A DNA stretch of 64,000 nt from Osedax fenrisi (Eukaryota > Annelida > Polychaeta > Sabellida > Siboglinidae): the NCBI GenBank assembly GCA_964019155.1, contig OZ025241.1, positions 24,271,982-24,335,981 on the forward strand, given 5' to 3'. Both the position numbers and the translations under genes were made by a program. This document shows, piece after piece, positions 23,901 through 35,172 of this stretch. The notes under the pieces are model-generated. The model saw only the letters and a list, made by a program, of their open reading frames with translations, ran no database searches and had not been told where the DNA came from. How positions within the stretch are numbered: the stretch's first letter is position 1; every line of letters starts with the position of its first letter.

Positions 23901-26271
23901 TTTTATTTATATTCAATATAATATTGTTTTATATATTTACATTTATTTATATTACATTAGTATTATTTAAATTTATTATTACATTTATTGGCATATAACT
24001 TTGGAGCACAGAGGATAATGCAGAATCTATATCAACACATTCAAATTAGAAGTGAAGAGAGTATCATTGAATGTATTTTACAATTTAGAATTATATATTG
24101 AATTTACACATCTATATATATATTATATTATAAACATTATATTATTGATTTATTTATTGAATTTACACATATTATAAATTATTGATTTATTTTATCATAT
24201 ATCTATATATATATCAGCTATACATAAATACATTTTATGTATATAATTTACTATGATAACATACAACTATTGCTTTATTTTATAATAATTGATTTTTAAT
24301 TAGTAAAACTTTAGATGCGTTTTTCTCAGAATAATTATTTTGTACTACCTAGTTGTATATAAATGACCTTTTAGAAAAAACTAATATATGTATCTTACTA
24401 ATTTTTGTTGCTATATATAAATAGTATAAGTATAAATAACTTACAGAGCCATTATTTTATAAATGTAATTAAAAGTAAGTGAAAAGAGACAATAATGATG
24501 AAAATATTGTATTACAAAAATATACATAATATTTAATATATTTTATATATGAAATAAATTATTTAAAAAAAAAAGCTCTCTGAGAGTTGTAGATCTATAT
24601 ATTATCAATATAATATAACAAAAATTACTTGGATTCAATGAATATTTTTATCTAAAAGTAACTTTGAATGATGCTATGTAATTCCTATCTCTTAACATGT
24701 AAATGCGTGAAATGGCGTGCGTGGTGCGGTATCCCCTTAAGTTTAACTTTAATTATAGGATAGACGTATTGATATACATTGATTGTGATATTGATACCTC
24801 TTTACATTCAGTGATTACTATAGGATTACTATGTATATTTTAATGATTCATAGTAGCCATGTGATACTACCGCACCTATTCAAATAGGTTACTGTTAATT
24901 ACATTAAGTAGATAGGGAGTGATATGTATTTGATTGACAACATCTTTAGAAATATTGTGTAATCTATGTTGTTGTATTGCACCAGTTATTTTATTATCTC
25001 ATATACGATATACCTTGTCTTATAAAACGTGATTTTTGAATTTTCATACAACGAATTATAGTATCATATTTACGGAAAATGATAGAAGATGATTTATTTA
25101 AAGATAATTTTAGTAAAAAAAATGTTTATATAAGTTTTTAAATTATTTGATATAATAACGAATCTATCTTAAATGTTTAATATCGATACTGTTCTATCTC
25201 TACCCTCATTAACCTCCACCCCGCCACTAACCGCGATGTTTACCAGTACCAGGTACATCCGGCATTACTACGGCAACAGTGAAGTGACCCCTCTGGCGGC
25301 GCTGAAGGTCAAGAAGCCGTTACTAGTCACTCTCTGCTTCTCGTTTGTGGTTACCTTCATCTCGCGGGTTAGTGTGTGTGTCTGTATACTCAGCTATACT
25401 TCTACTTTACTAGTTGTGTACATGTGTATGTATGCTATGTTGATATGTAGGTGGTATTGACTAGTGATGTAAATGATGTCGAGCCGAGACTTTAATTTTC
25501 GGAAAAAAAAACGAGCCCGAACCGAGACCCTAGCCAAGATTAGAGAACCCGAGCCGAACTAAGACTCTAGACAAACGAGACCGAGTCGAGTTGAGACTTT
25601 TACAAAACATAACCGAGCCGAAATGATGCTTTTTTTGTTATATTTTAATACTAATTTTTATATATTTCACATTGACATCAATTTAAAACAAATTATCTGT
25701 GCCAACTGCGTGATTCAGTGAATAATAATGTAAATTTCATCTAGTGATGTAAATAATACCGAGATTTTTGATGCCGAGCTGAGACTCTAATAAAACGAGC
25801 CCGAACCAAGTTGAGATTTTAGGTAACTGAGACTGAGACTGCATCATGCTTTAGATTTAGGCATCATTTACATCACTAGTATATACAATGTACTGTTTAG
25901 GTATATATGCTATGTATACATCCATGTATATATATGTGTATACTTGTATGTAGTATGTATTTGTCTATAATCCAATATCAATGTGATGTTTATATATATA
26001 TATTCTCCATCTCCAAAACTAGTGAAATGTTATTATGATTTTAATAAATATGTATATAAATTACTACACATATATAATGTACTAAATACTACTACTAATA
26101 CCTATGCACCTACAGGTCTACCTGTGCACCGTACACTCTAGTATCCTACATCGAGGTATACATGTCCTGATAGGAGCTGGTTGTCTGCTCTTTGTCATGT
26201 TTGCCGTCTATATCTCAGAAAGAGATCTCTACGCATTCGCTAGACAACAAATAAAGAAAAAAAAAACTTAA
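11543..26271 (+). CDS. RFT1: RFT1 homologue (ER dolichol-oligosaccharide protein), 13 of about 14 exons
   Basis: RFT1 is a multispanning ER membrane protein needed for N-glycan precursor assembly; its assigned role as Man5GlcNAc2-PP-dolichol flippase is disputed. Exons with GT-AG borders and matching phases: 11543-11628, 12074-12193, 12623-12723, 13257-13342, 14058-14159, 14537-14650, 16576-16708, 17008-17123, 20238-20388, 20755-20860, 22847-22975, 25253-25367, 26116-26271. They join into one open frame of about 504 residues. Family landmarks in order: MNAFIIRYVSHNTLGIINVR, LLYSTILFITREGYRRAC, FVELLVEP, KQLLTESEKFAMT, DQGVYDIISNLGSLAARFIF, LYGGTALSS, VNGITECFMFATM, LGSIGLLLANAINMAIRI. The protein ends KKKT, a possible dilysine ER-retrieval signal. 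Human RFT1 has 541 residues; about 20 N-terminal ones are missing here. A Met at 11522 is in frame with the first exon (MKAPSVQ then V), but the CAG at 11540-11542 looks like an acceptor. Several junctions carry tandem duplications. Confidence 0.93.
12532..12646 (+). repeat. Duplicated 3' splice site and start of RFT1 exon (second unit 88 bp on)
   Basis: The sequence CATAGACCTATCGTCGG plus about ten more bases occurs at 12530-12555 and again at the true exon start 12623, 88 bp later. The intervening CATCTCCCACCCCCTTTCTC pieces are also repeated. The upstream copy therefore carries a decoy AG acceptor at 12533-12534. Confidence 0.8.
13319..13412 (+). repeat. Triplicated exon end and splice donor of RFT1, 29-bp unit
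   Basis: The last bases of the exon ending at 13342 together with its donor (GTGCGTTAAGCTCAAG then GTTAAATATT) are repeated three times in tandem with a 29-bp period. The second copy keeps an intact AAG/GTTAAA donor (GT at 13372). The third has GCTCGATGTTAAAT. A 29-bp shift would change the reading frame. Confidence 0.85.
13511..13690. repeat. Short inverted-repeat element (GATCCGTAAA ends)
   Basis: GATCCGTAAAGTACT at 13514 is matched by GCATTTTACGGATC in inverse orientation near 13674-13687. It is probably a small decayed MITE of about 170 bp in an RFT1 intron; target-site duplication is unclear. Confidence 0.35.
14600..15425 (+). repeat. RFT1 exon-end minisatellite, eight units with TAGGG blocks
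   Basis: The 3' half of the exon 14537-14650 and the first part of the following intron form a tandem array of eight units, each about 95-125 bp. Every unit has the exonic CTGCTGCCCAGCTTC core, a GTTAGT (once GTTAAT) donor, a GT-rich stretch and a variable (TAGGG)n block. The seven downstream copies keep an open frame between an AG and the donor: 14710-14757, 14817-14864, 14914-14961, 15016-15063, 15128-15166 (39 bp), 15215-15262, 15342-15389. Each of the others is 48 bp and reads DTLVTSYRDLLPSFMR or a close variant. Long proline/tyrosine frames on the - strand are shadows of this repeat. Confidence 0.95.
15715..15870 (+). mobile_element. SINE 3' body, 5'-truncated copy
   Basis: GATCGGCTCTCTTTAAAACC, GCGGCTTCGAAGGGACATTA and AAGTTCCTGGATGGGATG match the 3' half of the two full SINEs almost base for base, ending in AAAATAACAACAATACC. 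The tRNA-like head is missing. It lies in the RFT1 intron after the minisatellite array. Confidence 0.8.
16369..16557 (+). repeat. Minisatellite of CTGACCTCTACTATAAC units before an RFT1 acceptor
   Basis: About ten imperfect units of 17-20 bp, e.g. CTGACTTCTACTATAGC and CTAACCTCAACTATAAC, end 18 bp before the exon starting at 16576. Each unit looks like an intron branch point (CTGAC/CTAAC) followed by a pyrimidine-rich run. Confidence 0.85.
17519..17570. repeat. (TA)n microsatellite
   Basis: An uninterrupted TA block of about 50 bp in an RFT1 intron. Confidence 0.9.
18539..19830. mobile_element. TA-site inverted-repeat element, about 80-bp TIRs, with nested SINE
   Basis: The left end GGGTGTTCATATCAATTCCG at 18539 and the right end, whose complement reads GGGTGTTCACATCAATTCCG, are near-identical over about 80 bp and are flanked by TA on both sides (18537-18538 and 19831-19832). 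A further partial end lies at 19721-19742. The interior holds several (TA)n blocks and a full SINE at 18902-19206. No transposase is visible; TA flanks point to the Tc1/mariner group. It lies in the RFT1 intron between exons 17008-17123 and 20238-20388. Confidence 0.8.
18902..19206 (+). mobile_element. tRNA-derived SINE, full-length copy
   Basis: The head CTGCCTGTGTGGCTCAGTGG is tRNA-like. It contains an RNA polymerase III A box (TGGCTCAGTGGC) and a B box (GGTTCGACCCT) about 40 bp further on. After a linker (TTAATTAATTTTATAAAATG) comes a unique body (GATCGGCTCTCGTTAAAACC to GGATGGGATGAAAGGACTCC) and an (AATAAC)n tail. It sits between (TA)n blocks. The body is shared by copies at 6229, 15715 and 37084, and the head by the copy at 37084. 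I did not match it to a named family. Confidence 0.88.
19977..20069. repeat. Short MITE, ends AGGGGGTATTACA
   Basis: AAGGGGGTATTACACTTCAAG at the left and its near-complement GTTGTAATGGGATACCGCCT at the right enclose an almost self-complementary core of about 90 bp. The ends resemble those of the TTAA-type elements at 23302-24740 and 29462-29890. Confidence 0.6.
21494..22130. mobile_element. Copy of the AGAGTGATCATT element (one end visible)
   Basis: TAAGAGTGATCATTCAGCTG and the AT-rich sequence after it match, in inverse orientation, the element at 43366-44177. Only one inverted end is recognisable here, so the copy is probably truncated. Confidence 0.55.
22985..23168 (+). repeat. Minisatellite of about 36 bp x 5, just after an RFT1 donor
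   Basis: Five units of ACTGTCACTGCTAACTATG plus TCCTTGTACTATTTAC begin about 10 bp downstream of the donor of exon 22847-22975. Exonic sequence is not included. Confidence 0.9.
23302..24740. mobile_element. TTAA-flanked inverted-repeat element (piggyBac-like MITE)
   Basis: The left junction is TTAA then AGGGATACCGCACTG. The right junction is GTGCGGTATCCCC then TTAA, giving terminal inverted repeats of about 13 bp with a TTAA target duplication. TTAA specificity is typical of piggyBac and some related groups. The 1.43-kb interior is AT-rich and non-coding. It lies in an RFT1 intron. Confidence 0.7.
25462..25878. mobile_element. hAT-like MITE, ends TAGTGATGTAAATGATG
   Basis: TAGTGATGTAAATGATGTCG at the left and the complement TAGTGATGTAAATGATGCC at the right form inverted repeats, with a further internal start at 25742. 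Eight-base flanks GTATTGAC and GTATATAC differ at two positions, which could be a decayed hAT-type target duplication. The body carries repeated GAGCCGAGAC motifs. It starts about 95 bp after the donor of RFT1 exon 25253-25367. Confidence 0.6.
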
Positions 26272-27955
26272 TACATTTCTTGTTATTTAATGTATTAATC
26301 TAATGTCAGCGTATATAATTCTAATTACCAGGACTATTTTATACTCTTTTAAATATTTAAAAACTCTTGAATTTATATTACATTTTTAATTAAGATTATA
26401 TAAAAAACATTAAAACTCGCCTTTATAGATTAGAAAACTAATTCAAATTTAATATTTTACCAAAATACCTAATAAACGAAGTAATTATTTATTACTACAG
26501 AACTTGTAACCATTATGAACTACATAAATCAACTCGTATCATTTATTATATATATTGAAGAAATATGTAAAATAAATTAAACATATATGTATTATATAAT
26601 TTATAAATCAATAATGTTAATTAAGATTCAAAAATCGATGTGAATGTATTATTATTGATTGATACAATTTTACTTATTAGAAATTGTTATATTAAATATA
26701 GACACATTATGTACAATCTAATCATTAATAGTTTTATAATACATGTTATGCTTACTAATAATACTATAATAATGTTTATATGATTATAGATTATATTTTA
26801 AGATGATTTATTTAGTTATATCAACAGTCTGTTATATTTATTTTATACTAGAATGATTTTATAGCATGGCATAGTCAGGAGTACATATTTGAATTTTATA
26901 TACAAATCAATGCAAACAAACTAATTTTTAAATTAATGATTTGAACATAGAGAACGAAGTGATCACTTCGTTCTCTAAGGATTTTAATATGATCATGTTA
27001 AAATTGTAATACCAGGAAGGCTCCCTGTTAATACGCAAAATCTATTATTTAGAATGTCGACATTAATAATATAGAAAACATCTTTTAATTCAAACTGAAT
27101 TTAAAAATAAATTTGTATTTTTTATAAAATATTTATATAAGAATATAAATTTTAAAATATTTATGCATTTATTTCACAAATAAATACTGATAAACTCTTT
27201 AATTCGAAGATTGAAATATAATTAAATATACCATTGTAAATAATCTATTTCGGATTACAAAAGTAACCATAGAAGACAACCTGCCCTTAGCTATATTTAA
27301 ATCTAGTTTAATTTATTTTAAATTACTAATATTATATATCTTACATTTATTTCTAATTTTATTTTGAGATTATCCAATAAAGAGTATTATATAATGTAGT
27401 CAAATTCTGTTTGTAATTATAATATATATATCACTTTAAATGATATTATGTCCTTACAAATGATACCTTTGTATGCCTCATGGCATTTAGGGTTAATATA
27501 ATAGAGAAATATTTCATAATACTACCTTACTTTATATATTACATATTTACTGAATATATAGTCAGATGACATACTGAAATTATAAACATACATATATTAT
27601 TTGTCAACTTATAAAGCCAATCTTAATAATTATTAGGCTATACTTATTTTATTGTGTGTTGCTTTTTTTTAACTTTTTATAATATCAATCTACTAACAAA
27701 TATTAACCAAATAGTTAATAAATTAATTACATTCATAAATATTATCTAAAATTGTATGAAAGATATAAATTAATATAGGAATATATTTTGTTAATGTATA
27801 TAATAAATATACATATCCTAAACTATTATTAATATTATTATCATACATTGATTTCCCCTTAAATATGATTAATATTTATATTAAAATATATATAATTATT
27901 ATATATAAATCCTGTGCAATGCATATTGTATATATATAAATACATATTTTAATAT
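26272..27955. other. AT-rich intergenic stretch after RFT1
   Basis: No exon or RNA gene is seen. It contains a perfect 30-bp palindrome at 26948-26977. An AATAAA at about 26571 is one of several possible RFT1 poly(A) signals. Confidence 0.5.
26948..26977. repeat. Perfect 30-bp palindrome
   Basis: TAGAGAACGAAGTGA is followed with no spacer by its exact reverse complement. Confidence 0.95.
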
Positions 27956-27962
27956 AAAAAAA
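27956..27962 (-). terminator. RNA polymerase III terminator of tRNA-Glu
   Basis: Seven T on the transcribed sense strand, two bases after the tRNA 3' end, fit a Pol III terminator. Confidence 0.85.
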
Positions 27963-27964
27963 TC

Positions 27965-28035
27965 TCCGACACCGGGAATCGAACCCGGGCCTTCTGCGTG
28001 AGAGGCAGAAATCCTCACCACTAGACCATATCGGA
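27965..28035 (-). tRNA. tRNA-Glu (CTC)
   Basis: The reverse complement begins TCCGATATGGTCTAGTGGTG and ends GGTTCGATTCCCGGTGTCGGA. The acceptor stem TCCGATA/TGTCGGA pairs over 7 bp with one wobble, the D arm has the AGTGGT signature, and the anticodon arm TTCTGCC-TCTCAC-GGCAGAA-like loop carries CTC, reading GAG codons. A box and B box are canonical and a T7 terminator follows. The body is that of a functional tRNA, unlike the SINE heads elsewhere in the window. Confidence 0.95.
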
Positions 28036-28353
28036 TATATATTATAATAAGTGAATGTAATAATATTTAAAACAAAAAGTTTAGTAACTACTACAATAAA
28101 TAATTATTTTCTTAATATATCTAATGTATAATTAAATATAATATTATATAATTAAAAAATAACATTTATCTGTTTTTTTTTATAATTATTAAATACAAAA
28201 AAACATAATTTTTTCTAAATTATAATAATTAATTATTATAATATTATTATATAATAATGATTATTAAATTATATAATATTAAATTTAATATGATTATAAT
28301 CAAAGAACTAGCGAAACAAGTCTTCGGAAAATATTTGTTATAATTATGCGAGT

Positions 28354-29200
28354 ACCAGTAAACTCGGACCACTTATTAAAAACATAAAGAAGATTCGGAC
28401 CAACCGTATAAACTATATATTGTATATTTCTAAAATATAATATGCTTTAACTTATAAGTTAAAAGTATAATTTCACTGTATATAATTATATTTACATTTT
28501 TACATTCATAACATTATTAAACGCATTTTATTACAACACATATAAATTTAATTTAAAATCCTTTAAAATTACAATATACAGATTGTTAACAATTCCAATA
28601 GAACTACTTAAAATGTCAAAGGTTGATATTGCGAGTATTCCGATATTACTACACATATATAATTTATCATTTAATAACTTAACATAATTTAAATTGTCGT
28701 ATATCACCGACGAGACCCACGATAGAAGCTATATTTATTATGATAGAAGTAGGATTATATACAATATATAAGTTATACAATAAGTTATTTTCAATAACCT
28801 ATAACCTATACAATATATAAGTTATTTTAATAAGTGGTCCGAGTTTACTTCAAAAGTGGTCCGAGTTTACTTCAAAAGTGGTGCGAGTTCAAATTAAATG
28901 TTTACCTATTTATAATTCCACAAAAATATCATATTAAATGACTCTTTTTATAATTTATTTAACAGATATAATATAATTATATGAGGTGGAAGTAAGTTAA
29001 AGCATATTATATTATAGAAATATACAAAATATAGTTATTTTAAAAGTGGTCCGAATCTTCTTTATGTTTTTAATAAGTGGTCCGAGTTTACTTTATGTTT
29101 TTAAAAAGTGGTCCGAGTTTACTTTAAAAGTGGTCCGAGTTTACCTCAAAAGTGGTCCGAGTTTACCTGGTCCGAATTTACCTGGTCCGAGTTTACTGGT
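28354..29200. mobile_element. Inverted-repeat element with reiterated AAGTGGTCCGAGTTTACTT ends
   Basis: The left end is ACCAGTAAACTCGGACCACT; the right end is its complement. Inside the left end lie AAACATAAAGAAGATTCGGACC and an AT-rich block matched in inverse order at 28980-29075, so the inverted repeats extend about 100 bp. The right side has about eight tandem copies of a motif AAAGTGGTCCGAGTTTAC. The same terminal sequence defines the 133-bp element at 53636-53768, where an 8-bp target duplication supports hAT. No convincing duplication flanks this copy. Confidence 0.7.
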
Positions 29201-29338
29201 ATTCATAGATACTACTACAATTACTTTAAAAAAAATAATAGTAGATACAATTACAAATACATAATTTGTTTAGTAGATACATCTTAGTAGATACAAATAC
29301 ATTATAAGTATATACAATGTATATAGTATATAGATATA

Positions 29339-29358
29339 AATTATATTCATATATATAT

Positions 29359-29424
<66 letters not shown>
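29339..29424. repeat. (TA)n microsatellite
   Basis: A long TA block. The Ile-Tyr-rich open frame across it on the - strand is an artefact of the repeat. Confidence 0.9.
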
Positions 29425-29427
<3 letters not shown>

Positions 29428-29461
29428 TCGATGTCGATTTGAAAGTACATAACGAGGAACA

Positions 29462-29890
29462 TTAAGGGGGTATCCCACTACAAGTATTTTAACTTTAAAA
29501 CTATTTTCTGTAAAGTTAACTATAATTTTACTGGGAAACCTCCTTACTTTCCGGCAACTTGCCTGAAATATAATAACTTTATTGGGTATCCCATTACAAC
29601 TTGATAGAAAATGGTTTTAAAGTTACAATATTTTCGGTAAGTTGCCGGAAAATCTTGTAGTGGGATACCCCCTTTATACGGAAATAATATCCGGAAATGT
29701 TTTATAGAAAGTGATTTTCTATCAATTTGTAGTGGGATACCCCCTTTAAAATTACTATTTTTCCGGAAAGTTGCCGGAAAGTAAGAGGGTAACCCACTAA
29801 AATTGTAGTTAACTTGCTAGAAAATAACTTTCTACAAATATTTCAGGATATTATTTCCGTAAATACTGCTAGTGGGATACCTCCTTTAAA
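29462..29890. mobile_element. Cluster of TTAA-type MITE ends (GGGGGTATCCCACTA)
   Basis: TTAAGGGGGTATCCCACTAC at the left and TAGTGGGATACCCCCTTTA at 29659-29675, TAGTGGGATACCCCCTTTAA at 29730-29750 and TAGTGGGATACCTCCTTTAA at 29871-29890 show at least three inverted ends. Inner motifs (CTTTCCGGCAACTTGCC and complements) are shared between units. I read this as two or three overlapping insertions of one short TTAA-site family. Confidence 0.65.
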
Positions 29891-30183
29891 ATGAAATATT
29901 AAATATTTACACCTTATAACGTGTTCTTCAATAGATGACATATAATACATTTGATATTTATTAAAATGTGATGATGCCCACGATGAATATTTTAGTGTAC
30001 CAGCGTTTATTTCATCATAAATTATACTATGAGCTATTACAGACTATAGAGAAATATACATCATTACTATATACTATTTTTCAACTAAAAATAATCAGCG
30101 ACCATTACTTTCGAATGTTAAACATGAATATAGTAAATTATCAAATATTAATTACAAAAAATAAATTATTAATATATTATTAA

Positions 30184-31174
30184 TTATTATTATTTAGAAT
30201 TATCATATTTATTAAAATGATTTTATATTTCTATATAATATATAATTTATAAATCAATTATTATATAAAATATATTATCAAAATAATGTCTTTGTTTTCA
30301 ATAAATGTATATAATTGTTTTTGAGAATAAATCACTATAATTGATATATCATAATTTTTAACAATGTATTAATTTCAATATTAACAAAAGATATTTTATT
30401 AAAAAATATATATATATAATGTATATATTAAAATTAATTTATAAAATGATATTATAAAATATTGATATAAAATATTATTTAATAAAATGTATCTGTTTAA
30501 ATAATTGTCTTAGTAGATACGTATCGTAGATACTATTTATGACTATAGATACGATTACAAATACTTTTGTAATTTTTATAATAGATACAAATACAAATAC
30601 AAATGTATCTACGATACTGATTTTTTGCCTTAATAGATACTGTATCGGCGATACTGCCCAGCTCTGTATACATGTATAGTAATTATCATTGCATAATTAT
30701 AACAAATATTTTCAGAAGACTTGTTTCGCAAGTATAAATTATTGTATAGTGACTATAGTATATATACCATACTTCTAATTAATTGATAAAATTGTTACAG
30801 TAACTATATTAAATACATAGTGATAATGATAAATATTATCATAAACTGCAATGATTAATTTGATTGTGGCCTCCTTTAGCTTAGTAGCTAAAAGAGGTCA
30901 CGATTTATTACAAATTATAATGTGATATAAATAATTATTTAGAAACAATCATATTACATATAGTCGCATATAATATTGAATAATATATATCATATATATT
31001 ATATGATATTTATAAATACATATGTACATATCCTACTTTAAAATATAGTATAGACAAGGATATGTCCTTAAGGAATTGTTATAGGGGTCATAGGACATAA
31101 AATATATTCCTATTTTTAAAATTATTACTATTGTCAAACTTTTATTTTAAATATGAGAGCATACAATAATGGAT

Positions 31175-31219
<45 letters not shown>

Positions 31220-32164
31220 TATTAATTTCCATATATTTATATATATATAGGTTATACCAATACATCATATAACCTCATATACACAGAGGTAAGAGGACCT
31301 ATAGAGGTGTTATGAGATCATGGTTATATTGGTTCCCATATAATATTTTAAAATCTACCGGTTACACTGTATAAGGTTCCTATCGGTGTAGGTTTTATCT
31401 ACAAAAGTACTGTGTTAGTTATTATGACATATTATATAACAACAATGTAGATTTTTATGAACAGTATAAAATAGGATTTAGGATTTAATAAAATAGGATT
31501 TAACCTATCACCGTAAACAAGTTTTGTGACTTTAGTATTTTTAGAATTGTTGATAATGTAGGCCTACTCTTACTAAACGTATTTACAACTTTAGAGAGGG
31601 CATAATATATTATCAAGAACATGTCCTTGATAATATGTAACGTCGTTAAATAGTTTTGTTGTATTTAAAATAATCAAATGAGGGAAAATAATTGTAGTCT
31701 ATTTATATTCCACTTAATCTACGCGTATTCTACCATTCGTGAATAGTAATTAATATTGTTATTATTCATTCAAAATTATGATTACAGTAGGTACATGTAC
31801 AATACCTACATGTACATGTATAGCAATCTTATATGATTTTGCAACCATTTTATAAAATATTGATAATTATCCAAGCTTAAAATTGGTAATATATAAATCC
31901 GGAGGAAAAGAGATTATAAATAGGTATAAAGATGTAAAATAAGTAAAAACCTACACAATTTTGTGTTGTACGGCGTACAATTAACGTTAGTGTTTTAACA
32001 ATTCGAGTATGTGATATTTATTATTTTATAATCTAAACCTAAATTCACAGTCAATAACAAACTCAAACCAAAATATAAATTAAAAAGTATACTTTTTATA
32101 CTATAGTCCAGAAAATATCATAAAGTGACATTTTCATTACCATATAAGTGACATTTTATAAATA

Positions 32165-32208
<44 letters not shown>

Positions 32209-33120
32209 CCTATCGAGGATATCATTTAGATCTAGTGAAAGTTATGTTTCAAGAACAATGGTACGATGCTTATCCTCTCGGACTTTTGATACTTTTGATA
32301 CTTTTAATCATAACATTATTATACCAAACGTTAATATATTGAAGTTTCTTGTACTAAATTTAAGAGTTAACTATTTCGGTTTCATAGGTTATCACGGGAG
32401 ACGATCATAAAGGACGATTTGAGGGTTAGAGGTTACATTTTAAATACGAGTTAATAGTATATATGTATATAGTGTATTGGTATTTGTGGGTTATTTGGTT
32501 TAATTGGGTTTAGTGTTGTCTTGCTGGTTTTTTTTAGCTGCATTACATCCCAAAATTATTCTATATAAATTTATTTCGCATTTAAAATGTAACCTTTAAC
32601 CCTCAACTCGTCCTTTTTGATCGTAATCCGTTATCACGAACCACGAATCCTGAGTATTCATCAATATAATTGAAATACAATCTCGCATAATTCATAACAT
32701 AAATAGTGTCCATAATGTTCTTTTAGATAATCATAATGTGAACACATACCTTCCAATTACTTGTTATAATATTTCAAACTTTTTCTAAAACTATTTTCAC
32801 GAATACCATCATATAATTTGAACTTATATGAACTTTTCTAATGACCTTCACCGTGTAAAACATGTTATCTCATATAACTGAGATAAGTATGAGTCATATT
32901 ACATTAATAATATTGAATCTATATACCAACATCTGGATTTAAAATGTATCTCTTAAAGAAAAAATACTGAATCAGTATGTCTATTCGTCTTCCTTCATAC
33001 ATATATATATTATTAGAATAGCAACATAATAACATAATGTAAATATTTGAGGATATTAAATATGCTGTAATGCTGCTATTATGAGGCTATTACAGTTAGC
33101 TGGGATGTATATGTTGATCG
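30184..33120. other. AT-rich intergenic stretch
   Basis: No coding exon is recognised. It includes (TA)n blocks at about 31178-31218 and 32166-32200 and a short hairpin at 30866-30901 (GTGGCCTCCTTTAGCT paired with AGCTAAAAGAGGTCAC). Confidence 0.5.
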
Positions 33121-33127
33121 CACTATA

Positions 33128-34081
33128 GGGGAAAGTCCCCAATTACCAATCCCCTCCTAATACCGAACCCCTCTCATATCTCAGTAAATATATGAGATAT
33201 CAAAAATTATATATACATGAACTGTTAGTAAATTAATGATAAATATGAATAAGTATTTTGTTTTTAAAAATATGTAATCCTACAATTATTATTTGATAAA
33301 ATGTAATATTATGTTTTTACTTTTTAAATATTTGAATAATACATTTTTTTAAATCACTATAAATACTTTATTAATTAAAAGAAAACTTAATACTGAGCAT
33401 AATATTGTAGATCAATAAAATGTTAATTACTATTATAAAAATAATTTAATTTGAATAACTATTAACCAATATATCTTAATTATAACAACCCATATGATTT
33501 TCCTATTACCGAACCACTAAATTACCCTAATACCGACCCAATGTGATTTATAATATCCAATCAAAATAGATCCGTATTTTACTTTAAAATATGTCGTAAG
33601 TTGTTTTTGTATCATTGATATAGATATAGATTCATGGTTCCAGTTGATTATATGCATAAAATAAATAAATATTAAATAATAATATACACTATTTTAATAT
33701 AATTACTATATAGTTTAAATTTAAATTTAATATTACTATTAAAACATAAATTCAATAAAAAATAAATTGTGTGCATGTTATAATTAATTATATTTATGTA
33801 TATTAACTATTTTTATTGGATATTATAATACTACAATTATTTATACAACGATTATTTTAGGGGGTCGGTAATAGGAGAAGGTGTTCGGTATTAGGCATAT
33901 GTATCCGATTACCGACCCCCTTGTTTATTCTTGTAAATATAATTATATCAAATATTTAAAATAGCAACATTATTCATTGACATAATATTACCCTAATTAC
34001 AAAATTTCAAATAAATATATTTAATATTGAATAAGTTATTAAACATAATCATTTAGGGGTCGGTAATCGGAGACTTTCCCC
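33128..34081. mobile_element. 954-bp TA-site MITE, copy A
   Basis: Ends GGGGAAAGTCCCCAATTACC and, inverted, GGGGAAAGTCTCCGATTACC are flanked by TA on both sides (33126-33127 and 34082-34083). The interior has further GGGGTCGGTAAT-type motifs on both strands. It has no coding capacity. Copy B at 35248-36202 is nearly the same length and in opposite orientation. TA flanks suggest the Tc1/mariner group. Confidence 0.85.
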
Positions 34082-34287
34082 TAATATGCATGAATATACT
34101 AGAATATACTAGAACATGTTTACATAGGACTACTGACCATCACTATACATCACGTGACACGCCTGATAGGACATACTGCAACTGCGACCTACTTATATAA
34201 TATAAGTAATATGTAACATAGCTAAACAATATATATCAATACCAATACAAATATATTAATTACATATGAGTACTATAGTATACAATC

Positions 34288-34320
34288 ATCGATATAAAGA
34301 AAGTTCTTCTTTATATCGAT
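34288..34320. repeat. 14-bp stem hairpin
   Basis: ATCGATATAAAGAA and its exact complement TTCTTTATATCGAT are separated by five bases. Confidence 0.85.
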
Positions 34321-34719
34321 GGTATTAATATTAAGCTTACACTATCTATACATATATCTGTGTGGTATATCGATATAGATATCTATAGCATATTTACAAT
34401 GTTAACTTCCTCCATCTATATAGTTATCAGTGATATCTTATCACGGTCTAGTTATATCTTATATATATATATATATATATATTAAAACTATTATATGACA
34501 AATGTCTACTTTATATATAAATTAGACATTTGTCCAAAAATAGATATAATATTTTACGCCCTTTTTTAAATTTAATTTATTTATGAATATAATTTTCGGA
34601 GTATGACCAGGGATTACCTATATATATGACCTATAATGTATACCATGTATACATAATATTCACATACCTATAATTAATATTATAGCTATTGGAATATAGG
34701 ACATGCATATATATATATA

Positions 34720-35124
34720 TATATATATTTATAAAAACTATATAAATACCAGTATTTATGTAATACTCAACAAATAAATCTGATTTTGTTTACTGCATGT
34801 TATAAAGTATTTATAAATAAGTGTATAGGTCATACAATACAATAGAAATGGAATCAAAACTATTATTGTTAATTTTTTAATTTCTAAGTTCTTGATAAAC
34901 ACCAGATAACAAATAAGAAACAGGCATGTCATCTCACTCGTGTCTATTATTCTGATTTTTATATGTAGCGATAATGTGATTTATATTTGTATTGTAGTCG
35001 TGGTCCACCCCTCTTGGGTATACACATAATAACAGTCAAACAATAGCATACATAAAACAAACGAAAAATAATTGACACTATGATAATAGTAAATAATGTA
35101 TATTCCATATTTTATTAAACTTTA

Positions 35125-35172
<48 letters not shown>

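Noticed and set aside
29226..29462. Ile-Tyr-rich open frames here, at 32148, 45152 and 46397
   Set aside because: They are produced by (TA)n microsatellites, not genes.
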